Notes under the pieces: model-generated
The model's input: only the letters and a program-made list of their open reading frames with translations
What the model was told of the DNA's origin: nothing
Databases searched by the model: none
NCBI GenBank assembly: GCA_028274465.1
Contig: CM051455.1
Coordinates: 87,626,871-87,690,870, forward strand
Direction: 5' to 3'
From: Plantago ovata
Lineage: Eukaryota > Streptophyta > Magnoliopsida > Lamiales > Plantaginaceae
DNA length: 64,000 nucleotides
Shown: in pieces, positions 54,166 to 64,000 of the stretch
Numbering within the stretch: the first letter of the stretch is position 1
Layout: each line of letters starts with the position of its first letter
Program-made: the position numbers and the translations under genes

Positions 54166-55324
54166 TGATGAAAGTGTATTTTACACTTTCATTCGAGTCT
54201 TTTTCACCGAAGTTAGCTATCCTCTATGTTAATTTAGCTATATTTTAGTACATTTTATAACAATAGTGTCACGTTTCCCTTTAGATTTTATTTTACAGGT
54301 TTTGGTTGAAATTCAGAGATTTACGGGCAATTATATTGAAGTCTACAAGGAATTGGTGTTCCAGAATCCTATTTGGAGTCCGAAAAGGTGAAGAAATCCA
54401 AATCCGCGTCGAAAAACGTGGAAATTCCGCGAAAAACTGGGGGGAGAACCGCCCAGAGGAATTTCGGGCCTATATATAGTTGCGAGTTTTCTCTCCGAAA
54501 ATCATATCTTTCCAAGCCTACTTTATCACCTCTCTCTATAGTTTTAGGGAGGAACTTCCCGGGGCCTGTCCTGGGAGTTCCACAGCTTAGGGGATACTTT
54601 TTCATAGAAGTTTGGAGCTCGTAGGACCACAATCATCCGAAGATTGACAACCTTCGGTAACTTTGTATCTTACAACTTTTAACTACTTATTTTATATTCT
54701 TTCAATATGTTTTCTTCTATGATTGCTATTGATTGCATGCCTATGAGTAGCTAAATTTATCGTTGGTGGTAGTATGTGAATTCTTAACGAGGGAAGATAA
54801 TCATGCTAATGGCTATATCGCGCATTATACTTCGTGTCATTGCTTTATTTCGTTGATGAGTGGAAACCAAAATTCTCATATGTTGTATTGATCATTATGC
54901 ACACTTGGACACTTGTCGGCCAATCAGACTAAATTATCTCCGTAGTGTTGAATGATTACAGAACACAATAGGACGTTAGTTGTTGACAGGTCAGACCCAT
55001 ACTATCTTCGTAGTGCATAATACTTACAACAGGACCCAGGATTCATTCAAAGATCTCTATGCAAGACCGAGGAATTTATGCATGATTATCGACCCATTAT
55101 GTTAAGAAGGACCATACTATCACCAACCTCCATTATCTGCTTGAAAACCCCTATTGCTTTTTATCTGCTGTTTTATATTTTCTTGTTAAATAGATAAAGC
55201 TAGTTATAGTCCTGAGAGAACGACACTCGAGTCATTCTGCTAGTACACTACGGTTTTCGTTGTAGTTGTGGATTGCCTTTGGCTAAATAACAAATTTATT
55301 TGATTGAATCTGACACGTTCATCA
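54166..55324 (+). repeat. G4 3' LTR
   Basis: 1159 bp, TGATGAAAG...GTTCATCA. A decayed box (GGGGAGAACCGCCC, about 54440-54454) is about 15-20 bp upstream of CTATATATAG (about 54470-54479), the likely promoter. Confidence 0.9.
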
Positions 55325-56594
55325 GGTAAGTCTTCGTCCGTGCCTTCTTAGGAATAGGATCAGCTGATGAAGCTGCATTTTGAGTGTCATCATCAGCTTT
55401 CCTCTTTTCCTTCTTAGATTTCTCACTGGGTGCATTAGTGTCAGCAACCGCAGCAGTATCAGCAGTAACATTTGTAGCTGTTGCATTCTCAACAACATTT
55501 GCAGTTGTTGTATACCTAGCTTGCTGATCAGTATCTGCAACATTTGCAGCTGTTGCATTCATGGACTGGTTATCAGTCTCAGCAACATTTGCAGCTGTTG
55601 GTTTCTTTGATTTCTTGTCAGCAACCTTAGGTCCATTCAGCTTGTAAAAAGTTCTTCCCACATTGTATACTGATTTCTTAATCGGCAATGGGTTTCTTAG
55701 CTGAATCCTGAAATGTTCAAGGATGTAGCATATTTTCAATCCATACATCACTAGAAACCAAGGTGAGGTTGAGTTGTCTTCAACCTTAACCCTGAACTTT
55801 GTAACACAATCAACAAGGCTGTTGAAAATGTACTTAGCCCAGTTGATTTCAGTTTTGTTCTCATAGATATGCATCAGTAAAGGCCACCTTCTCAGCCCTA
55901 CTTGGTCAATTCCTTCAACTTGGGAGTCTAAGACTTTGATGAGTAGCAGAGCTAGTAGACCAAGTGAATGACAGAGATGCTTCCTTTTTACATGCTTTGT
56001 CCAAGTCACGGGAGCAATCTCGCCTTTCTTCATCCTTTCATTTCTGACATCACTGTAGAAGTCTTCAATTTCTTCATCAGTGGAAGTGATGTCATCTTCA
56101 GTTCCAGTAGTTGGAATCTGAAAGATGTTTGCTAAATCAATCCATTTCAGGATGATTTGCAGTCCTTGAACTGTGGTAGAAATCACTTTTTCAGTGACTC
56201 CTTGTCAATCAGTAAGGGTTTGGACTTCTGCATTATTGTAGAATTCCATGGTGTCCATCATGCTCATTGGTATAGTGCGAGCAGTTATGAAGAAAAGTAG
56301 GCCTTGTTGATTAATAAGTTTCAACGCCTCTTCGTTTTCTTCGTCCAGTTCTTGTTCATAGAAGTATCTAATGTACTTCTCTTTGGCAAATCTGCCCCAT
56401 TGCATCATCTGCTCACACTTTTCAGTGTCGAGATATGTAGGAGGCATGGGTCTTTCAGTGATTCGGTTGTTAGAAAACACGATTTTCACTGTATTTTTCA
56501 TCGAAGTTTCAACCGGAGTAGGAGCAGTGCTTTTTCCAGCACTGTCTACCTTTGAGGAGTTTGAGGTCTTGGAGGATTGTCTTTTGGGAGCCAT
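55325..56594 (-). pseudogene. C1 ORF3, N-terminal part
   Basis: Starts at 56594 (MAPKRQSSK) and stays in one frame to the G4 insertion at 55325, with a single TGA at about 56202-56204. The first 40 residues are Ser/Thr/Lys-rich. Residues about 60-330 look globular (QWGRFAKEKYIRYFYEQEL, TWTKHVKRKHLCHSLGLLAL, RNPLPIKKSVYNVG). A long Ala/Thr/Val repeat-like stretch follows, with repeated ATAANVAETD-type units near 55440-55600 and a Lys/Arg patch. I do not recognise the fold. It follows pol by 967 bp in the position of the Sirevirus envelope-like ORF. No signal peptide is visible. Confidence 0.7.
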
Positions 56595-57561
56595 CTCTTA
56601 TATAGTAGTCTGAGGGTTTGAGAGTTGTACGAAAAAGAGATTTTTCTTTTGACCGGAGGTAGAGTAATTCAGAGCACAGGCTAGAAAAATTTGCAAAGAA
56701 AGGAAATGTGAGTCAAAGAATTTTATCTTTCTCTAACTCTTCATTTATATAGTATCTCTGTTATGTGAGAAGCTCAATGGTTTTGAGTTCTCAACAAGGG
56801 TAAAACAGAGATTCATTGTGTTAGTGGAGCCTTTGCATTAAATGCGTAGTGGACCACTAACATAAAACCGTCAGAGCATACTTTCTCTTTGTAATATCAA
56901 CCGTTGGATCAAAAACTGCTTTAAAATCAATGGCCACGATTGTATTTCATGTCATGATTTATAGCTAGTTTATTTGTGCCATGATTAACGTCACAAATTG
57001 ATTTTACCTTGATTCACGGGATTTGATCTCTTTTACTCCAACGCTAATTGCTTGCTGAAGTAAATAAGAATTTTTTCAGCATTTTTATTCAATCTGACTT
57101 TAGCACTTACCTTTTCAAGTAACAAGCCTTGTATTTGCTGAAAATTTCCCCTTAATCAAATATCTCATATTTCTTTAAGGTAAAAGATATTTCTGAGTTC
57201 CCGTCTCAACAAATTCTTTTTATATAGAGATATCCTTAGGTAAATTCTGAGTCCCCGTCTCAGATCTTTCCTTTGATACTTGAATACCTGTTTCAGTATC
57301 CTTGATTGTCTGCATGCCAGTTTCAGCAATCCTTGAAGTTTTTGTTTTACTGAGTACCTGTCTCAGCAAGTGATCAAGTTTCCTAACAAATACCCGGTTT
57401 GGAGGAATTACTTGCTGAATGCCTGTTCCAGCAAACATAAATTGTACAATCATCTCTTTTTAGAGAAGTCATTGGAAGGGGACTTTTCAAGGGATACTTT
57501 TAAGCAGTCATTGGCTTGCTGAATGCCTGTTTCAGCAATCCACCAAATCTATTCCTTTTTA
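56595..57561 (-). other. C1 pol-ORF3 spacer
   Basis: Non-coding. On the minus strand 57180-57540 contains about eight degenerate copies of a GCTGAAACAGGCATTCAGCA-like unit. 56600-57050 is AT-rich and presumably holds the ORF3 mRNA start or splice acceptor. No promoter element is clear. Confidence 0.5.
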
Positions 57562-60500
57562 TTAAGGTAGTTCAATCAACCCAAGGTTATACCTTAGCAT
57601 TGCGAACGTATTATCTGGTAGGGGCTTCGTAAAGATGTCAGCAAGTTGATCATCAATACCTACTTTTACAACCTCAATGTCTCCTTTTTCTACATGATCT
57701 CTAATGAAATGATGTCTAATATCAATGTGCTTTGTCCTTGAGTGGAACTTAGGATTTTCCGTGATAGCAATATCAGCACTTGTATTATCACAAAAGATTG
57801 GTGTTTTCTTTGCAGAAATACGATAGTCTCTTAATTGTTGCTGAATCCATAGGATTTGAGCTGTGCAACAACCAGCCGCAATGTATTCAGATTCAGTGGA
57901 TGAATTGGAAACATAGGTTTGCTTCTTGCTGAACCATGATATTAATCTTGTACCTAGAAACTGACACGTCCCAGAAGTACTTTTTCTATCAAGAGTTGAT
58001 CCTCCCTGACCAGCATCAGAATAACCAACCAATTCCAATCCAGAATCTTTAGGATACCATAATCCAACATTGATTGTACCTTTGACATATTTCAGTATCT
58101 TAAGTGCCTTTTTATACTGCGATTCTCTTGGATCAGATTGGAATCTTGCACACACACAAACAACATACTGAATGTCAGGTCTACTTTCTCTTAAATACAA
58201 CAAGGAACCAATGAGCTTCCTATACTTGTGTTCATCAACACTTTTATCTTGTTTATTATAGCCCAATTTGGTACCAACGCTCATGGGGATCTTTTCAGGT
58301 GTTTCTTCCTCTTTGATCCTGAACTTTATGAGCATTTCCGTTGCATACTTTGCTTGATTTATGAATATTCCATCTTTGAGTTGCTTGAATTGCAATCCTA
58401 GGAAATAATTCAATTTACCCATAAAACTCATTTCAAACCTGTTTGTCATGAGTTTGGAAAAATCATCACAAAGTTGCTTGTCCTTAGATCCAAATATTAT
58501 GTCATCCACATAAATCTGGACTAAGAGTATTATACCATCATGGTTCATGGTAAATAAGGTTTTCTCAACTTCACCTTTCTTATAACCATTATTCAGCAAG
58601 AACTTAGCTAAGGTATCATACCAAGCTCTTGGTGCTTGCTTTAGACCATATACAGCTTTCTGAAGCTTGTATACCATCTTGGTTTCTGAGGGAAGTTCAA
58701 AGCCAGGGGTTGTTCTAAGTAGACTTCTTCAGCAAGTTCACCATTTAGACATGCACTTTTAACATCCATTTGATAAACAATGAAGTCATTGTGAGCAGCA
58801 AAGGCTAAGAAGAGTCTAATTGCATCCAATCTTGCAACTGGTGCATAAGACTCATCATAGTCCAATCCTTCAGTCGAGCAGTGACCTTGAGCAACTAAAC
58901 GTGCTTTGTTCCTTGTTACTTCTCCAGACTCACTCAGCTTGTTTCTGAACACCCACTTTGTACCAATTGCTTTATTTCCTTTAGCAAGGGGTACAAGTTT
59001 CAAGACTTTGTTCCTTTCAAATTGGTCCAGTTCTTCTTGCATTGCCTTGATCCATTCAGAATGCTTTAAAGCTTCTTCTATGATCTTGGGTTCAATTTCT
59101 GAAACAAAGTAAGAGAACAAGGCTTCTACTTCAATGACGTTTGCTTCTTCAGCAAGTTCTTGATTAGTAGATACTTTGGATGTAGTGACTTGGCGTTTGT
59201 CAATATCACCAATCATATCCGCAGAGGGATGATCTATAATCCACTTATTAACAAGTTTCCTGCTCTTTGGATCTGGATAAGTTGGCGTTTCAGCATGTGA
59301 CTCTTCAGCATGTACTTGTTCAGTACTACTGGTATCATTGTTGTGTCTCTGTTGTAATTGGTTCATCAGCAACTGCTTGTTCAACATTGCTGGTTTGAGG
59401 TAACTCGTCAGCAGACACAGGAAGTTGCATAATTTCAGCAACATCTGGAACAACCGCATCTTTTGCCGGAAGTTCTTTATCGTGAACTATATTTATCTTT
59501 TCATGACTTGGGGGAGGTGAGTCATTGACAGAATCATCATTTAGTTTAATTGATTTGATATTCCTAGCATCAGATTCAGTTCTTTGCTCATGTATGAGTA
59601 ACTTCTTCATACATTCTGATATTTCTTCTTCAGCAGGGACTCCTTGTGACTTTTCATAGAATACAACATGCACTGATTCTTCGAGCTTTACTATGCAAGG
59701 AGTGGCCAAAGAAATATCGCTTCGTCTGCCTTTGGTTGAAATGTTCTTAAGTATTCTCTACCAGTGTTAAGAATAAAGCATTTGCAACCAAATACTCTTA
59801 GATGGGTGATGTTAGGAGGTCTTCTAACAAATAACTCATAGGGAGTTTTGTTGTATTCCTTAGTTATCAAACATCTATTTTGAGTATAGTAGACGGTATT
59901 AATCGCTTCAACCCAATAAGCTTCACTTATTTCAGTGTCAGCAAGCATCGTTCTAGCTGCTTCCTTAAGGGTACGATTCTTCCTTTCAGCAACACCATTT
60001 TGTTGAGGTGTCCTTACTGAGGATAACTGATGTTGTATGGCATTTGAAGTGCAATACTCAGTTATGTACTGGTTTACAAACTCAGTACTATGGTCTGTTC
60101 TTATGACTTTTACCTTGTCATTTTTCATGACTTCAAGCTTGTGCAGCAAGTTAGGTATTTCAATCCTTGTTTCAGACTTGTGTTTTTGATAAATACTACC
60201 CAAGTGAATCTTGAATAGTCATCTACCACCACCAGACCATACTTCTTGCCAGCATAGCTTGTTGAAGAAGATTCAAACAAGTCCATGTGCAAGAGTTGTA
60301 AAGGTTTTCTAGTTGACGGTACTGTCTTGTTCTTGAAAGAAGATTTGGTTTGCTTTCCTTGCTGACATGCATTGCAAACACCATCCTTCTTAAAACTAAC
60401 CTTAGGTAATCCAACTACAAGTGCCTTTTTAGACAGCTTATTCAGCGTCTTGAAGTTTAGGTGACTTGTTCGTTTATGTCATAACCATGCTTTTTCAGCA

Positions 60501-60900
60501 AGGCAATCATGATCTGAGACAAGGCATTTTTCAACGATTGCTGAAGACCAATCTGCAGTATAAAGACCTCCGGATCTTCTAGCAACCATAATAACCTTCT
60601 TCGTCTGAAAGTCAATATGTTTACATTCATCACTTTTGATTTTGATGAAGTAACCTTTGTCAGCAAATTGACTCATGTTGAAAAGGTTAAACTTATGATT
60701 TTTGACATAAAGAACTCCCGAAATGGTAATGCATCCTAACTTCACGTCACCATAACCTTTAGTAGAACCAAAGCCTCCACCAGCAAACCTTATTGTTGGA
60801 CCTTTAGACCACCGTCTATAGTTTATAAGGTTTTTCTTGTTGCCCGTCATGTGCTTTCCACAACCACTATCAAAGTGCCAAATTGCATTGTTTGTCTCCG
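57562..60900 (-). pseudogene. C1 pol: protease, integrase, RT, RNase H
   Basis: Read right to left. Protease active site WHFDSGCGKHMTGN (about 60840-60885). GAG-pre-integrase with HKRTSHLNF and CNACQQGK. Integrase core with HMDLFE, IRTDHSTEF and TPQQNGVAERKNRTL (D, D, E). RT has QMDVKSACLNG, VYGLKQAPRAWYD and QIYVDDIIFGS; RNase H has GYSDAGQGG, STESEYIAAG and FCDNTSADI, ending at 57562. Breaks: TGA for Trp near 60478, frame changes near 60200, 59700 and 58670. The long frame 58677-57562 is intact. These enzymes copy the element RNA and insert the DNA; this copy cannot do so alone. Confidence 0.9.
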
Positions 60901-62101
60901 TGGCTGAAGTCTACACAATCAAGAGGAAACCCAAGTCTTGAGTTTTTCAATTTTGACTTGTTTTCTACTTGCTGAGGAACTAGAGGGTTTAGAACCGAAA
61001 GGCTTTTGATCATTGCTAATCAAGTCCACTTTCTGATGTGGTGTCTTTCTTGGTTGACCATTTTGTTGAACATACTTTTCAGTAAGTTCTTTTCTAGTAA
61101 GGTTCCTTCTAGTCCAAGCATTTTGAGTTTTTTCAGAACTCTTAGGCTTGGTTTGGTTCATCTCTTTGAAGTATCTTTGCTGACTTTGCTTATACTCATG
61201 AAAAAGTTGACTTTGCTTGGTTTTGAATCCAAGTCCACTTTTCGGAGAATGCTGAGCTTTTGTCTCAACAACCTTACTTGATTCAGGTTTGTCAGCAAAG
61301 GTCTTCTGATTACTTTTAGTAATCTTGCCTTTTGTCTTAACAAATTGCTTTTCAGCAACTTGTTTGGCGGAATGCTTTACATCATCCTTTTTCTTAACAG
61401 TTTGCTTTTCAACAACTTATTTTCCTTTTAAAGTCTTGTTACTTTGAGTAGCAACAGCGGGCGTTATGGTCGTAGGTACTTGATTGCATAATTCAGCAAC
61501 CTTAGATTGACCAATCTGATAGAGTTCTGGTTGACCACTATCAGTTGCACGAACAAAGGTGATTGGTGATTTGTCTTTACTTAAGATTATTACATCATCA
61601 CCTTCATACGTTGCACCTAAACCTTTTTTCTGAGATGGGTCTCTCAGACAAGAGTTTAGTTCAGTCAGCGTGATACTCTTCCCATTCTATTGCCATTTGA
61701 GAATTCTTCTCTTTAGCTTCAGCAATTAACTTCTTGAGATGCAATATTTCAGCATCCTTCTTTTCTGACTCAATGCTCAGCAAGACATACTTTTCAGTAG
61801 TTTGTTAGTCAGAAGTTCAGCATTCTGTAGTTTCTCTTGCTGTTTGCTCAGAGTTTTCTCAAAACATTCGATTTCTCCTTGAATTCTATCAAGGTCAATA
61901 TCATCTTCACTTTTTGAATCAGAGTCAGAGGTAGGACAATTTACCTGACTGGCCATGAGGCAGAATTCGTAGTTTGACACATCTGGATAAGCTTCCATAG
62001 CTATTCCACAAACTTCCTTTCCAATCTCTACATCAAGAGTGGCTTCTTCTTCTTAAGTCTCTGAGCTCTCTACCTCACTGTCTTCAGAGCTTGTATCAAT
62101 G
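60901..62101 (-). pseudogene. C1 gag C-terminal region
   Basis: Minus-strand frames 61998-61777 (CLMASQV, then an acidic DSDSKSEDDIDLD segment), a middle part around 61500-61660 (KKGLGATYEGDD-like) and 61161-60919 (Lys/Ser/Gln-rich linker) form the gag C-terminus leading into protease. Several frame changes and stops are present. The zinc knuckle and the gag core would lie upstream, beyond the G5 insertion at 62102. Confidence 0.65.
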
Positions 62102-63376
62102 TGATGAACCGGAATTTGTCGGGTTCCGATTCAAGCAAATAATATTTTTTATTTAGCCAAAGGCAATCTACAACTACAACGAAAACCGTAGTGTAGTAGC
62201 ATAATGACTCGAGTGTCGTTCTCTCAGGACTATAACTAGCTTTATCTGTTTAACAAGATAATATAAAATAGCAAGTAGAAAGCAATAGGGGTTTTCAAGC
62301 AGATAATGGAGGTTGGTGATAGTATGGTCCTTCTTAACATAATGGGTCGATAATCATGCATAAATTCCTCGGTCTTCCATAGAGATCTTTGAATGAATCT
62401 TGGGTCCTGTTGTAAGTATTAAGCACTACGAAGATAATGTGGGTCTGACCTGTCAACAACTAACGTCCTATTGTGTTCCGTAATCATTCAACACTACGAA
62501 GATAATTTAGTCTGATTGGCCGACAACTGTCCAAGTGTGCATAATGATCAATACAACATACGAGAATTTTGGTTTCCACTCATCAACGAAATAAAGCAAT
62601 GACACGGAGTATAATGCGCGATATAGCCATTAGCATGATTATCTTCCCTCGCTAAGAATTCACATACTACCACCAACGATAAATTTAGCTACTCATAGGC
62701 ATGCAATCAATAGCAATCATAGAAGAAAACATATTGAAAGAATATAAAATAAGTAGATAAAAGTTGTAAGATACAAAGTTACCGAAGGTTGTCAATCTCC
62801 GGATGATTGTGATCCTACGTGCTCCAATCTACTAGGAAAAAGTATCCCCTAAGCTATGAAACTCCCAGGACAGGCCCCGGGAAGTTCCTACCTAAAACTA
62901 CAGAGAGACGTGAGAAAGTAGGCTTGGAAAGATATGATTTTCGGAGAGAAAACTCGCAACTATATATAGGCCCGAAAAACTTGTGGGGCGGTTCGCCCGA
63001 GAGTTGGGGCGGTTCGCCCCCCAGTATTTCGCGGAATTTCCGTGTTTTTCGACGCGAATTTGGATTTGTTCACCTTTTCGGACTCGGTTTTAGACTTCTA
63101 ATGGCCTTCTAACCTCCAGATTCGACCCCTAGACTCCAATTCCTATCCGGAAACCTTCAGATACTCCAAATAGGCTTCTGGAACACCAATTCCTTGTAGA
63201 CTTCAATATAATTGCCAGTAAATCTCTGAATTTCAACCAAAACCTGTAAAATAAATTCTAAAGGGAAACGTGACACTATTCTAATAAAATGTACTAAAAT
63301 ATAGCTAAATTAACATAGAGGATAGCTAAAATAGGTGAAAAAGACTCGAATGAAAGTGTAAAATACACATTCATCA
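62102..63376 (-). repeat. G5 3' LTR
   Basis: TGATGAATG...GGTTCATCA on the minus strand. It contains two good palindromic boxes and a TATA run, listed separately. Confidence 0.88.
62961..63020 (-). promoter_or_regulatory. G5 LTR promoter: TATA run with two palindromic boxes
   Basis: Boxes GGGGCGGTTCGCCCG (62985-62999) and GGGGCGGTTCGCCCC (63006-63020) lie upstream, on the minus strand, of the TATATATA run at about 62961-62969. This is the clearest box-TATA pairing in the window. Confidence 0.6.
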
Positions 63377-64000
63377 AACTCCCCAAACAAAACCTTTGCT
63401 TGTCCTCAAGAAACTAAGCTAGACTCTAATACAAAAAACATGCAAGACTCAAAAATGGAGTTTCATGCTAAATAAAATGAACTAAATTATTGAATCTACC
63501 AAATAACATATGAACAAAAACCATATAAATCAAAGCATGAATATAGGTTGAAGAATACCTCGATTAACTTATACACATCCACAAAAGCACTTATGTCAAG
63601 AAAAGATAGTCTGTCGTAACATTCTCTACCTGGACCTAGTCAGTGACGACGTAATGATGCATGCTAAGATACGAATGGTTGCCCCGTTCCTATGAAACTG
63701 AGGACTTACTGCTGTTCCACCATGTTAAGACTTTCCCTCAAAAGAAGTCGAACCAGTACTGGCTCTCATCAAACGAATGAGGGTTCCCTATAAAAGATAA
63801 CACTCCCCTATTCTACCCATCTCTCAAGTAAAGTCTTAAGCTATTCACCACTTCCTGAATGGCAGGACGAGGGTGGTCTAGAACAGATGACACTTAAGAC
63901 AAAAAAGATAAAAAATAGAAAAACACAATTACGAACAATACGAAAAATGGAAAAGACTCAAACTTTGATAAACTGCTATTTGGCTTTATTTTTTGGACCC
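63377..64000 (-). other. G5 polypurine tract and conserved 3' block
   Basis: 63377-63411 is the complement of the CTTGAGGACAAGCAAAGG-like module plus TTTGTTTGGGGAGTT. 63600-63880 is the non-coding block shared with G1-G4. The window ends at the start of the A-rich tract region. Confidence 0.7.

Larger units (their letters stand above)
47770..55324 (+). mobile_element. G4: GAG-protease LTR retrotransposon, 5' LTR truncated
   Basis: The 5' LTR remnant is 47770-48525, the tRNA-Asp primer site 48529-48546, gag-protease 48687-50774, the polypurine tract 54149-54165 and the full 3' LTR 54166-55324. The first 400 bp or so of the 5' LTR are missing, with the break at CCTGGGAGTTCC, so no target duplication can be seen; the deletion may also have removed some of C1. 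No RT or integrase. Confidence 0.88.
6463..62101 (-). mobile_element. Sirevirus-like Ty1/copia element C1, split into five blocks by six insertions
   Basis: Minus-strand blocks 55325-62101, 46087-47769, 28223-28952, 15785-15918 and 6463-8263 form one element when read right to left: end of gag, protease, integrase, RT, RNase H, a long third ORF, polypurine tract and start of the 3' LTR. The order protease-integrase-RT-RNase H is copia. The QIYVDDIIFGS motif in RT and a long ORF after pol are typical of the Sirevirus (Maximus) lineage. Target duplications TGA, CTGAC and ATCAT flank three of the inserts, so the blocks were once continuous. The 5' LTR and start of gag lie beyond the G5 insertion, outside the window. 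The 3' LTR is cut by G1 and continues to the left, also outside. Confidence 0.85.
62102..64000 (-). mobile_element. G5: LTR retrotransposon related to G4 (right end outside window)
   Basis: Minus strand: 3' LTR 62102-63376, polypurine tract from 63377, then 3' internal sequence to the window end. The LTR and 3' region resemble G4, but the LTR is longer (1275 against 1159 bp). The coding region is not in the window. Confidence 0.85.

Noticed and set aside
55296-56594. Calling C1 ORF3 a viral envelope glycoprotein
   Set aside because: Position fits the Sirevirus envelope-like ORF, but I see no signal peptide, membrane anchor or cleavage site; named only by position.

Overview
This window is plant nuclear DNA made almost entirely of nested transposable elements. 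I see no host cellular gene, rRNA or tRNA gene, and no CRISPR array. The element types point to a flowering plant, probably a eudicot: a Sirevirus-like Ty1/copia element, GAG-only Ty3/gypsy-type elements primed by tRNA-Asp, a CACTA (En/Spm) transposon with intron-containing genes, and a hAT-type MITE. The species cannot be named from the sequence.

One minus-strand copia element, here called C1, appears to underlie the whole window. Its parts lie in correct order and orientation but are separated: gag end, pol and the start of a third ORF at 55325-62101; more of ORF3 at 46087-47769, 28223-28952, 15785-15918 and 7192-8263; polypurine tract at 6931-6945; and 3' LTR at 6463-6930. Six insertions split it. 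From left to right they are G1 (1-6462), a CACTA transposon (8264-15784, target duplication TGA), G2 (15919-28222, CTGAC), G3 (28953-46086, ATCAT), G4 (47770-55324, left end lost) and G5 (62102 to beyond the window).

Three insertions carry further insertions. G2 holds an internally deleted copy of C1 (22998-25584, target duplication CTTTG). G3 holds a 292-bp hAT-like MITE (33240-33531, TAGGGAAC). G3 also holds a second copia, C2, present as a mosaic solo LTR (34882-36973) plus a linked partial copy (37540-45532); this layout records a tandem duplication followed by LTR-LTR recombination.

G1-G5 form one superfamily. Their LTRs are 1.16-1.52 kb and run TGATGA...TCATCA; G1-G4 have a binding site for the 3' end of tRNA-Asp. 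G1, G2 and G4 encode GAG plus an aspartic protease, G3 has only a GAG-like remnant, and no reverse transcriptase or integrase is visible. They must be mobilised in trans. G2 alone carries a second ORF resembling the putative plant transposon protein domain. The families share non-coding signals: GCG-N3-CGC palindromes in the LTRs (next to the TATA box in all but G2) and again downstream of the coding region; short hairpins fused to a TTTGGGGAGG run; an A/G-rich tract; and two hairpin-plus-polypurine modules.

Most coding regions are broken by stops or frameshifts. The clearest intact gene is the five-exon second gene of the CACTA element (13428-15191). The least expected coding feature is C1 ORF3, which contains three phase-0 introns of 72-75 bp, each preceded by CAGCAG.
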